From Carposina sasakii (taxonomy: Eukaryota; Arthropoda; Insecta; Lepidoptera; Carposinidae): DNA of 64,000 bases. The stretch is from assembly GCA_014607495.2 (NCBI GenBank), contig CP053152.1:5828001-5892000 (forward strand), read 5' to 3'. Of this stretch, positions 32,863 to 44,722 are shown in pieces. How positions within the stretch are numbered: the stretch's first letter is position 1; each line of letters begins with the position of its first letter. The position numbers and the translations under genes were made by a program. The notes under the pieces are model-generated. The model had not been told where the DNA came from, did not search any database, and was given only the letters and a program-made list of their open reading frames with translations.

Positions 32863-35403
32863 TTTGGTTCGATTTCACTAACTTTGATGTACAAAGTTTA
32901 GAAACGATTTTAAGTTGCTGCACTAGAATTTATAACTGTCTCGTTGAATGTTTATTCGTAGACTAGAAGTGTAGCTTGTCCAGGTCAGTTCAACTGTGCG
33001 GATGAGGCCTTGGCCTCCGCGCACCATTACACAAATACAGAAGACATTCAACTATCCGATGCATCTACAAAACACGTTTTATCTGAACTGCAATTTGAGA
33101 ATATTTAGAATGCAATAACTTCCAAAATCTGGAACTTGTAAAATATTAACCCTACTTGCAATTTTCTTATACAAATTTTATAAAGTAGATATTGGGTTTA
33201 TTGAGCTAGAAACCTGACACGATAAATTATAAAATTATTAATAAATTAAACCTATTAGGTACTTTTGCCAAAGCTGATACAATCTAGACCAATAGTGTAA
33301 ACATGACCGAACATAATTTTGCATAAATTCATTTAAATATGTAAAATACGGTGAAGCATGCAGTTAATATAGCACACGTTGTGATCGTTCCGACAGGCTG
33401 CGTACGCGCACGCGATCGGATTGCCTTCTGAGAAAGACTTGCGGGAACGTGGAAATAAACAGCCATCCTCACTTCCGTCCATGCTTCACGAATGATATCC
33501 GAGGCGGTTTATAGCCTAGCATGTCTCTAATAATAACTAGAACTGTTTAATTGCTTTATTTATTTAGGTAAAAGAGCGGATAGTCCATAACTTAAGAGAA
33601 TAGGGATAAAACATATAAGTATAGAAGAAGATACATATAACACTAGTGGTATATTTTTTATGGTAGCTAACAATGTCTTTGGGAAGTTATTTAAAGATCA
33701 ATTGTACCCAGATTAGGGATTTAGATAGCTTCTTGATAGTGAACATGGCTAGGTGGGCCCGAGACAATCCCCTGATCTACTCGTACACTGACTCAGAATT
33801 TTATCTATCACCAACTATATCGGCATTTTGCATGATATTATAGTTTAACAAATAGGTGTGTTATGATTATTCATATCCATTATCTAAGCGGACTAATTTG
33901 TCGCTATCCAAAAAAGGTTTAACCCAACGGAAATGCAATCTCTTATGGTAGTAGAGGACCTGACACGAATTAGAAATTAACTAATTTGCGTCAACCATAG
34001 GGAGTATTACTTAGTTAACGTCATTATTATCCCATATTAAAGAAACACTAATACGTGTTTTTGATTGTGCGGCAGTAAGTCTTGAAAATTCTGAAGCAGG
34101 CTAGGGAACAGCCACGTGATACAAAATAAATATTTAGATAGTGCAATAAATGGCTCTCTCTTGTCTAGACCTATCGATAACCTTCGTTAATGACCTACAG
34201 ACATCTTATGTAACTTTATTTTATACAAAAAGGTGTTAATATGTATACACATAAACACATTATGTAAGAATGAAGTGGATAACAATTTAATAATCAAATC
34301 AAAAACTGCATATTTATTAATAAACTCACGTTTATTACCACACAGTTAACTAAGAATGGTTAATAGAGAGTCAGTAAACTCGCAAACTAACTGTTAACAA
34401 AACGGGATGAAAATAAACATGATAGAGGCGAGTAAATATTTGGTTTATGCGCCGAAAGGGGTGTTGCTGCTCTTGTGAGAGCTTAACCACCAACCCTAAT
34501 CAAGGTAAGATAACACAATATCCCCGATTTAGCTGTTTGGTGCATGTTAGTTTGATAGCTACCTAGTTAGTTACTATAAGCCCTTTAGGGCTGTTTTTTT
34601 TTCCATGGTCGATAGGTTTATTTTTTTGGAGGATAAAACGGCATCAAAATTGAACAGTTAAAACGGTCTGCCTATTGAAAAATCTCATAATTTTTTCTTA
34701 GTTATTTATTATGCGTGTTTTGTATATTGTATATTTAGAAAAGATAATATTCTAGTCTCTGCGATGTTAAGTCAGAACTGCCGGTCTTACCGGCTTACAC
34801 AACAAGTAAGATAATGTTAATGGCCTTCTATTAATGTTAATTGTAAGTAATTCATTGTTTTATTACTTAGTAACATTTATTGTTTTTGGTTAGAAAACTT
34901 GCAATGGCTCACTCACGATCTTATATGACAAAAACCATTTCACAGCGTTGTTCTAATACTTACTCTTTATTACTTCATGTTTTTTACATCCAGAGTTAAT
35001 TTAAGCATCCAAATAAAACAAAGATTCATTATAGATATTAGGTAAAGTTAATCATTGTGATTAAAATTGAGGATCTTAATATCCCACAAACACACTTAAG
35101 AAGACCTTGATAAGATAGAAGATATTGTTATGCAAATATGCTATACTCTCCAACCATAGATTAAATCTCTGTCTACAACATTGATCTGTACATGGATGGA
35201 CATTTAGTTTATTACATTGCTAATAACTTACGTCCAATCAAGTCTAACTATTTAGGTAGATGGCTTAAAGTTAAATTTTAAATATCTTTATATGATTTAA
35301 TTTAGAAAACATTTAGCTTAGACGTAACTTCAATTTGCGATAAGCATTCTCTTCTAGCAATAGCTTTGCAAGTATTTACTTGCAAAAAATATACGAGAGA
35401 ACA
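32863..35403. other. AT-rich DNA upstream of the giant foldback element
   Basis: No coding sequence. A CG-richer stretch at 33370-33480 could be promoter-like but has no defining motif. Confidence 0.4.
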
Positions 35404-35413
35404 TTCACATTCA
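35404..35413 (+). repeat. 10-bp target duplication, left
   Basis: TTCACATTCA here and at 42250-42259 flank the foldback element directly. Confidence 0.8.
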
Positions 35414-35880
35414 TGTGTGTGAAGTTAGCACCGCCATTTTGGAAATTTAAAAAAATAATAGTTGTGCTAAATTGTGCTAGGCATGTGCTGACTTGTGCCG
35501 TAAATAAAATTTTAAAATATCAAAAAATTAAAAAGTTACAGGAAAAATAAAAAAAATATCACTAGCACCGCCATTTAGTAAAATTGATAAAATAACAAAT
35601 GGATAAGTTTGTGCTAGGGCTGTGCTATACTGTGCCGTAAAGCAAATTTCGATAACGCTGATAGATTTTCAGAAAATCGCGATTGAAAAAAAATCGCAGC
35701 ACCGCCATTTTGTCAAAATCGAAAAAAAAAAAATTGCTTCGATTCTGATTAAAATGTGCTAGAATGTGCTGCAAACGAAAAATCAATATCATAGACGGTT
35801 TATGAGAAAAACAAAATTGAACATTAAAAAATGAATATGCGATTTTAACGGTTTAAATTCACTTATTTGAAAAAACAAAA
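35414..35880 (+). repeat. Diverged outer monomers, left arm
   Basis: GCACCGCCATTT recurs at 35428, 35565 and 35699 (spacing 137 and 134 bp). Each is followed by paired TGTGCTA/TGTGCTG motifs. These are degenerate half-unit relatives and are matched by the inverted outer block at about 41770-42249. Confidence 0.8.
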
Positions 35881-38800
35881 AATGTGCTAACTTGTGCTAG
35901 GCTAGTCTTCTAAAACTACGTTCGAATAACGAGAATAAATGTGCAATTTTTTCTAAAAATGAAAAAACAAAATTTTTAAAAAAAAATTTTTGTTCGTACG
36001 AAGTTCCAAAAAATACCACAACTTGTGCTAGATTTGTGCTGCAGAACGCCGAAATCCATACTTCGATAAGTCAATGCGTTGTCGAGAAATTGCAGAAATA
36101 AAATTTTGGAACATAAAAGCGTCAAAATAACGGTCAAAATGCACTCATTTCAAAAAAACAAAATATGTGCTAACTTGTGCTAGGCTAGTCTTCTATATCT
36201 ACGTTCGAATAACGAGAATAAATGTGCAATTTTTTCTAAAAATGAAAAAACAAAATTTTTTTTAAAAAATTTTTGTTCGTACGAAGTTCCAAAAAATACC
36301 ACAACTTGTGCTAGGTTTGTGCTGCAGAACGCCGAAATCCCCACTTCGATAAGTCAATGCGTTGTCGAGAAATTGCAGAAATAAAATTTTGGAACATAAA
36401 AGCGTCAAAATAACGGTCAAAATGCACTCATTTCAAAAAAACAAAATATGTGCTAACTTGTGCTAGGCTAGTCTTCTATATCTACGTTCGAATAACGAGA
36501 ATAAATGTGCAATTTTTTCTAAAAATGAAAAAACAAAATTTTTTTAAAAAAATTTTTGTTCGTACATAGTTCCAAAAAATACCACAACTTGTGCTACGTT
36601 TGTGCTGCAGAACGCCGAAATCCCCACTTCGATAAGTCAATGCGTTGTCGAGAAATTGCAGAAATAAATTTTTGGAACATAAAAGCGTCAAAATAACGAT
36701 CAAAATGCACTCATTTCAAAAAAACAAAATATGTGCTAACTTGTGCTAGGCTAGTCTTCTATATCTACGTTAGAATAACGAGAATAAATGTGCAATTTTT
36801 TCTAAAAATGAAAAAACAAAATTTAAAAAAAAAAATTTTTGTTCGTACGAAGTTCCAAAAAATACCACAACTTGTGCTAGGTTTGTGCTGCAGAACGCCG
36901 AAATCCCCACTTCGATAAGTCAATGCGTTGTCGAGAAATTGCAGAAATAAAATTTTGGAACATAAAAGCGTTAAAATAACGATCAAAATGCACTCATTTC
37001 AAAAAAACAAAATATGTGCTAACTTGTGCTAGGCTAGTCTTCTATATCTACGTTCGAATAACGAGAATAAATGTGCAATTTTTTCTAAAAATGAAAAAAC
37101 AAAATTTTTTTAAAAAAATTTTTGTTCGTACGAAGTTCCAAAAAATACCACAACTTGTGCTAGGTTTGTGCTGCAGAACGCCGAAATCCCCACTTCGATA
37201 AGTCAATGCGTTGTCGAGAAATTGCAGAAATAAAATTTTGGAACATAAAAGCGTCAAAATAACGGTCAAAATGCACTCATTTCAAAAAAACAAAATATGT
37301 GCTAACTTGTGCTAGGCTAGTCTTCTAAAACTACGTTCGAATAACGAGAATAAATGTGCAATTTTTTCTAAAAATGAAAAAACAAAATTTTTTAAAAAAA
37401 ATTTTTGTTCGTACGAAGTTCCAAAAAATACCACAACTTGTGCTAGATTTGTGCTGCAGAACGCCGAAATCCCCACTTCGATAAGTCAATGCGTTGTCGA
37501 GAAATTGCAGAAATAAAATTTTGGAACATAAAAGCGTCAAAATAACGGTCAAAATGCACTCATTTCAAAAAAACAAAATATGTGCTAACTTGTGCTAGGC
37601 TAGTCTTCTATATCTACGTTAGAATAACGAGAATAAATGTGCAATTTTTTCTAAAAATGAAAAAACAAAATTTTTTAAAAAAAATTTTTGTTCGTACGAA
37701 GTTCCAAAAAATACCACAACTTGTGCTAGGTTTGTGCTGCAGAACGCCGAAATCCCCACTTCGATAAGTCAATGCGTTGTCGAGAAATTGCAGAAATAAA
37801 ATTTTGGAACATAAAAGCGTCAAAATAACGGTCAAAATGCACTCATTTCAAAAAAACAAAATATGTGCTAACTTGTGCTAGGCTAGTCTTCTATATCTAC
37901 GTTCGAATAACGAGAATAAATGTGCAATTTTTTCTAAAAATGAAAAAACAAATTTTTTTTAAAAAAATTTTTGTTCGTACATAGTTCCAAAAAATACCAC
38001 AACTTGTGCTAGGTTTGTGCTGCAGAACGCCGAAATCCCCACTTCGATAAGTCAATGCGTTGTCGAGAAATTGCAGAAATAAAATTTTGGAACATAAAAG
38101 CGTCAAAATAACGGTCAAAATGCACTCATTTCAAAAAAACAAAATATGTGCTAACTTGTGCTAGGCTAGTCTTCTATATCTACGTTAGAATAACGAGAAT
38201 AAATGTGCAATTTTTTCTAAAAATGAAAAAACAAAATTTAAAAAAAAAAATTTTTGTTCGTACGAAGTTCCAAAAAATACCACAACTTGTGCTAGGTTTG
38301 TGCTGCAGAACGCCGAAATCCCCACTTCGATAAGTCAATGCGTTGTCGAGAAATTGCAGAAATAAAATTTTGGAACATAAAAGCGTCAAAATAACGGTCA
38401 AAATGCACTCATTTCAAAAAAAAACAAAATATGTGCTAACTTGTGCTAGGCTAGTCTTCTATATCTACGTTAGAATAACGAGAATAAATGTGCAATTTTT
38501 TCTAAAAATGAAAAAACAAAATTTTTAAAAAAAAATTTTTGTTCGTACGAAGTTCCAAAAAATACCACAACTTGTGCTAGGTTTGTGCTGCAGAACGCCG
38601 AAATCCCCACTTCGATAAGTCAATGCGTTGTCGAGAAATTGCAGAAATAAAATTTTGGAACATAAAAGCGTCAAAATAACGGTCAAAATGCACTCATTTC
38701 AAAAAAACAAAATATGTGCTAACTTGTGCTAGGCTAGTCTTCTATATCTACGTTCGAATAACGAGAATAAATGTGCAATTTTTTCTAAAAATGAAAAAAC

Positions 38801-39660
38801 AAAATTTTTAAAAAAAATTTTTGTTCGTACGAAGTTCCAAAAAATACCACAACTTGTGCTAGGTTTGTGCTGCAGAACGCCGAAATCCCCACTTCGATAA
38901 GTCAATGCGTTGTCGAGAAATTGCAGAAATAAAATTTTGGAACATAAAAGCGTCAAAATAACGGTCAAAATGCACTCATTTCAAAAAAACAAAATATGTG
39001 CTAACTTGTGCTAGGCTAGTCTTCTATATCTACGTTAGAATAACGAGAATAAATGTGCAATTTTTTCTAAAAATGAAAAAACAAAATTTTTTTAAAAAAA
39101 TTTTTGTTCGTACGAAGTTCCAAAAAATACCACAACTTGTGCTAGGTTTGTGCTGCAGAACGCCGAAATCCCCACTTCGATAAGTCAATGCGTTGTCGAG
39201 AAATTGCAGAAATAAAATTTTGGAACATAAAAGCGTCAAAATAACGGTCAAAATGCACTCATTTCAAAAAAACAAAATATGTGCTAACTTGTGCTAGGCT
39301 AGTCTTCTAAAACTACGTTCGAATAACGAGAATAAATGTGCAATTTTTTCTAAAAATGAAAAAACAAAATTTTAAAAAAAAAATTTTTGTTCGTACGAAG
39401 TTCCAAAAAATACCACAACTTGTGCTAGATTTGTGCTGCAGAACGCCGAAATCCCCACTTCGATAAGTCAATGCGTTGTCGAGAAATTGCAGAAATAAAA
39501 TTTTGGAACATAAAAGCGTCAAAATAACGGTCAAAATGCACTCATTTCAAAAAAACAAAATATGTGCTAACTTGTGCTAGGCTAGTCTTCTATATCTACG
39601 TTCGAATAACGAGAATAAATGTGCAATTTTTTCTAAAAATGAAAAAACAATTTTTTTTAA
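35881..39660 (+). repeat. Left-arm tandem array, 283-bp unit, about 14 copies
   Basis: The anchor TGTGCTAACTTGTGCTAGGC recurs near 35883, 36166, 36449, 36732, 37015, 37298, 37581, 37864, 38147, 38432, 38715, 38997, 39281 and 39564. Units are nearly identical. Variation is mostly in the A/T run, in TCTATATCTACG versus TCTAAAACTACG, and in TTCGAATAAC versus TTAGAATAAC. The last unit is cut at the arm junction. Confidence 0.95.
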
Positions 39661-41769
39661 AAATTTCTCGACAACGCATTGACTTATCGAAGTGGGGATT
39701 TCGGCGTTCTGCAGCACAAACCTAGCACAAGTTGTGGTATTTTTTGGAACTTTGTACGAACAAAAATTTTTTTTTTAAAATTTTATTTCTGCTATTTCTC
39801 GACAACGCATTGACTTATCGAAGTGGGGATTTCGGCGTTCTGCAGCACAAACCTAGCACAAGTTGTTGTATTTTTTGGAACTTCGTACGAACAAAAATTT
39901 TTTTTTAAAATTTTTTTTTTTTTTATTTTTAGAAAAATTGCACATTTATTCTCGTTATTCGAACGTAGATATAGAAGACTAGCCTAGCACAAGTTAGCAC
40001 ATATTTTGTTTTTTTGAAATGAGTGCATTTTGACCGTTATTTTGACGCTTTTATGTTCCAAAAATTTATTTCTGCAATTTCTCGACAACGCATTGACTTA
40101 TCGAAGTGGGGATTTCGGCGTTCTGCAGCACAAACCTAGCACAAGTTGTGGTATTTTTTGGAACTTCGTACGAACAAAAATTTTTTTAAAAAAATTTTGT
40201 TTTTTCATTTTTAGAAAAAATTGCACATTTATTCTCGTTATTCGAACGTAGATATAGAAGACTAGCCTAGCACAAGTTAGCACATATTTTGTTTTTTTGA
40301 AATGAGTGCATTTTGACCGTTATTTTGACGCTTTTATGTTCCAAAATTTTATTTCTGCAATTTCTCGACAACGCATTGACTTATCGAAGTGGGGATTTCG
40401 GCGTTCTGCAGCACAAACCTAGCACAAGTTGTGGTATTTTTTGGAACTTCGTACGAACAAAAATTTTTTTTAAAAAATTTTGTTTTTTCATTTTTAGAAA
40501 AAATTGCACATTTATTCTCGTTATTCGAACGTAGATATAGAAGACTAGCCTAGCACAAGTTAGCACATATTTTGTTTTTTTTGAAATGAGTGCATTTTGA
40601 CCGTTATTTTGACGCTTTTATGTTCCAAAATTTTATTTCTGCAATTTCTCGACAACGCATTGACTTATCGAAGTGGGGATTTCGGCGTTCTGCAGCACAA
40701 ACCTAGCACAAGTTGTGGTATTTTTTTGGAACTTCGTACGAACAAAAATTTTTTTTTTTTAAATTTTGTTATTTCATTTTTAGAAAAAATTGCACATTTA
40801 TTCTCGTTATTCTAACGTAGATATAGAAGACTAGCCTAGCACAAGTTAGCACATATTTTGTTTTTTTGAAATGAGTGCATTTTGACCGTTATTTTGACGC
40901 TTTTATGTTCCAAAATTTTATTTCTGCAATTTCTCGACAACGCATTGACTTATCGAAGTGGGGATTTCGGCGTTCTGCAGCACAAACCTAGCACAAGTTG
41001 TGGTATTTTTTGGAACTTCGTACGAACAAAAATTTTTTTAAAAAAATTTTGTTTTTTCATTTTTAGAAAAAATTGCACATTTATTCTCATTATTCGAACG
41101 TAGATATAGAAGACTAGCCTAGCACAAGTTAGCACATATTTTGTTTTTTTGAAATGAGTGCATTTTGACCGTTATTTTGACGCTTTTATGTTCCAAAATT
41201 TTATTTCTGCAATTTCTCGACAACGCATTGACTTATCGAAGTGGGGATTTCGGCGTTCTGCAGCACAAACCTAGCACAAGTTGTGGTATTTTTTGGAACT
41301 TCGTACGAACAAAAATTTTTTTTAAAAAATTTTGTTTTTTCATTTTTAGAAAAAATTGCACATTTATTCTCGTTATTCGAACGTAGATATAGAAGACTAG
41401 CCTAGCACAAGTTAGCACATATTTTGTTTTTTTGAAATGAGTGCATTTTGACCGTTATTTTGACGCTTTTATGTTCCAAAATTTTATTTCTGCAATTTCT
41501 CGACAACGCATTGACTTATCGAAGTGGGGATTTCGGCGTTCTGCAGCACAAACCTAGCACAAGTTGTGGTATTTTTTGGAACTTCGTACGAACAAAAATT
41601 TTTTTTAAAAAATTTTGTTTTTTCATTTTTAGAAAAAATTGCACATTTATTCTCGTTATTCGAACGTAGGTATAGAAGACTAGCCTAGCACAAGTTAGCA
41701 CATATTTTGTTTTTTTGAAATGAGTGCATTTTGACCGTTATTTTTACGCTTTTATGTTCCAAAATTCCA
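39661..41769 (-). repeat. Right-arm tandem array, inverted 283-bp units
   Basis: The anchor GCCTAGCACAAGTTAGCACA recurs near 39976, 40259, 40542, 40828, 41110, 41394 and 41678. Before these, 39661-39790 holds a lone ~130-bp half unit that repeats CTCGACAACGCATTGACTTA, so the array is irregular near the centre. Confidence 0.95.
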
Positions 41770-42249
41770 AAATTAGCACATTTTTTGTTTTTTCAAATAA
41801 GTGAATTTAAACCGTTAAAATCACATATTCATTTTTTAATGTTCAATTTTGTTTTTCTCATAAACCGTCTATGATATTGATTTTTCGTTTGCAGCACATT
41901 CTAGCACATTTTAATCAGAATCGAAGCAATTTATTTTTTTTCGATTTTGACAAAATGGCGGTGCTGCGATTTTTTTTCAATCGCGATTTTCTGAAAATCT
42001 ATCAGCGTTATCGAAATTTGCTTTACGGCACAGTATAGCACAGCCCTAGCACAAACTTATCCATTTGTTATTTTATCAATTTTACTTAATGGCGGTGCTA
42101 GTGATATTTTTTTTATTTTTCCTGTAACTTTTTAATTTTTTGATATTTTAAAATTTTATTTACGGCACAAGTCAGCACATGCCTAGCACAATCTAGCACA
42201 ACTATTATTTTTTTAAATTTCCAAAATGGCGGTGCTAACTTCACACACA
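41770..42249 (-). repeat. Diverged outer monomers, right arm
   Basis: The inverted counterpart of 35414-35880, with only scattered differences (for example CATTTAGT versus CATTAAGT). It ends ATGGCGGTGCTAACTTCACA then CACA. Confidence 0.85.
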
Positions 42250-42259
42250 TTCACATTCA
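42250..42259 (+). repeat. 10-bp target duplication, right
   Basis: TTCACATTCA, identical to 35404-35413. The neighbouring ACA could extend the match, so the exact length is 10-13 bp depending on where the terminus is set. Confidence 0.8.
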
Positions 42260-44593
42260 CAAACTTCACACTTGTGCAATAGAGCAACACACCACTGACC
42301 ACACCTCCGGGGACTCGATTTTACAATATTTCGATAAAATTAATAGTAGTTTTATCTCGAGATGATAACAATCGAATGCTCGCTTCGATGCGGCATGCAG
42401 AGTCGCGTGCTAGTGGCTGACTGAGGCGTCACGCACGTCACCTACTTCATACGGAGTCAGTCAAGGAGTAGCATTAAGAAAGATCATGAAATCTAGAATG
42501 GATGGACTGAAGTAATGACACTGCTTTACATAATATCTTAACAAGACACTTAATTAAAGTGTGAAAATAATTATATGCTGCATGTAACTAAGTTCTAAGT
42601 ATGCCTAAGTACGACGAGCATTTTATTTCGATGTCTAAGCATGCATTTTTCTGGTTTAATCATTTAGGTTTATAAAAATATTAGTATCAGAGTAAGGTTA
42701 CTAAAATATACGTCTCCACTCACGCACGCTACGTGACTATCCCTTGCTGAGTTAATCCAATAGGTATCTGCCAGGGTATCTGCACTTAATTATCGTACGG
42801 AATCAACAAAACAATTACGCTATAGGTAGGCACAATAAACTCAGGCTAATGATTGCTTTATTTGCTAATCGCTGCGTTCGATGAAGCGATATTGTGAGGC
42901 CAATACAATTCAACACTTTATTTATAAACACTTAAAAAACTCAATTAACATTACTTTTTACATAGATATAGAAAGATTAAGGCATTTCGGTTAAATCATA
43001 GTGTATCTAATGAAATTAGTTAAACTATATCGTAATACTATAAAAAGTCAAGCTATCTCTATTTTTAGGTACTTAATGTGTACTGCACAAAATGCTTATA
43101 ATAATTTGAAGAAATAAAGAAATCTTCATGGTATTCGTCATTTACTATGTAAATAATATTCCAAATGCACTGAAACACCACTGAAAAAGACTGACAACAA
43201 CAGCAAAATTCAGAACTTTTACCTAATACTTGGCAACATTGAACCATGAAGGCAACGAAGGTCAACCAACACAACAGCACAAACTAAAAAATAATTTTAA
43301 ATTGTTTCGAAACTCCCCTTGCGTACCTGTCAGGTTGCCAGTACCTGTCGTCAAGTGTACCGGAAGTGGACTGCAACAATGGTCGCTGTGAGCGAACCCA
43401 TAACGCGAAGGTTATGGTTCTGTATAACCTGCGCACGCACACAATGCCGCACACCGTATTCATGAAGGTTTCAGTGGTAATGTTTGCTATACAATGGGCG
43501 ATTGGATATTAATGGTAGGTAATCCGACCGAGGCAGATATTGTTTACATACAGTATACTACCTATATTTTTCTGATCACAGTTGTAGGCAACTTGGGAAT
43601 ATCAAACTGATCCAGTAGCAGATTACATTATCTTACTCTTTTCTATGATGTTGGGTTTTCCTTGAATACCAAATAAAATTGGAACTGCCACAATCAAGGG
43701 TTTTAGATAAGGAACTACATAGTGCACTAAGTTACTTAGTATGATCAAAGACAATCTTTGGTATGATCGACCATTTAAATACGGCTAGTAATGTGTCTAA
43801 TAAAACAAAGAGGCGCAACATAAACAACTAACTTTGCCGCACTTGCAATAGAACCAAACAAACGCAGTTCATCGACTCGTTGCGTGTTCTGTAGCTGAAT
43901 GTGCCGGCCATCGTCAATTTAATTATACACCTTGCAACAAGCGACTTAATGAAGTGCTTTCGAACACTTTCAGATCACATGGAGCTGTGAAAGTATTAAC
44001 AATGGACGTATTTGCCTTGTAATATACAACACTAGAAAGCATAGATAGACTATGCGCTTATATTGTTGCGTTGTTCTTTCATTGAAATTCACAGCGTTTT
44101 CGATATATTTGGCATGAAAAATATTTACTGAAAATACTATAAAATGTTAAAACCTATCACACATTACCCAAAAAGTAATATCAACAAAAAATCTTTTGTT
44201 TTGGAAATTTGCCAGCTGAATTGCACAATGACACACATACAGTGTGATGGTAATTTCGTACCAAAAACATCGGATATGATGATAGTACAGTATTATAGTA
44301 TCCATACCTTGCATTTCGGTTGAATTAAATAAAATATTACGATGTTAACCTGATTTGAAATGTGGTTTGAAAATTCATAGGTAAGGTGTCCGTTATGATT
44401 ACGACTGTGGTTGACCTATTTCCCGATCTAAAATTTCAATGACCAAAGTATAAAATAAATAAAGGAAAAAGCAAGTAAACGTTAGTCGTCACTCCAATAA
44501 TATTTCAACATTATTTTGTAAAGTTAGAAGCACGTTCGTTCATTTAATCTTCAGTTTTTTGTACGGTATTATTAAATCAATGCTTATACTTAC
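42260..44593. other. AT-rich DNA, nothing recognised
   Basis: Would be intron if 44594-44722 is a baz exon. A GC-richer piece at 43320-43470 has no supported frame. Confidence 0.4.
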
Positions 44594-44722
44594 AATATGT
44601 TTCACTGTTACAGGCTTGGGAAGTATGTTCTTCTGTAACTTCTGCACTGGGTACGTCTGTCTCCAGCCAAACATCCTCACAAGTTTGTCGGCAACGTCCT
44701 CGCAATGAGGCGTATCTTTCAT
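44594..44722 (-). CDS. Candidate first coding exon, 43 codons, gene uncertain
   Basis: ATG in good context (ACC before it) opens MKDTPHCEDVADKLVRMFGW then RQTYPVQKLQKNILPKPVTV and KHI, ending at a strong donor ATT|GTAAGT in phase 0. Composition looks like real protein. It would join in frame to the baz exon at 31784 (or a phase-0 exon elsewhere). It is not the CR1 start expected for Par-3, and I cannot match it to another family. It could be an alternative baz first exon or the start of an unrelated gene. Confidence 0.45.

Larger units (their letters stand above)
35414..42249. mobile_element. Giant Foldback-like element built of 283-bp tandem repeats
   Basis: A 6,836-bp inverted repeat. Its ends are perfectly inverted (TGTGTGTGAAGTTAGC and GCTAACTTCACACACA) and are flanked by a 10-bp direct repeat, TTCACATTCA. 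Each arm has about 470 bp of diverged outer monomers, then a tandem array of a 283-bp unit: about 14 copies rightward in the left arm and 7 to 8 in inverted orientation in the right arm. The arms meet at about 39,645-39,665 in an A/T run with no unique spacer. Identical 73- and 61-codon frames recur in every unit on both strands; they are products of repetition, not genes. Tandem-repeat arms and roughly 9-10-bp target duplications are the hallmark of Drosophila Foldback elements and fit Mutator-like transposition. No transposase is present, so it would be non-autonomous. It lies upstream of the main baz exons. Confidence 0.88.

Noticed and set aside
36482..41701. Many nearly identical 73- and 61-codon ORFs on both strands, like a repeated gene family
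   Set aside because: Each is a frame through the 283-bp tandem unit. They vary by frame-shifting A/T-run changes, have no domain, and occur on both strands at once.
35414..42249. CRISPR-like regular repeats
   Set aside because: The genome is animal, units are contiguous without unique spacers, and the array is inverted about its centre.
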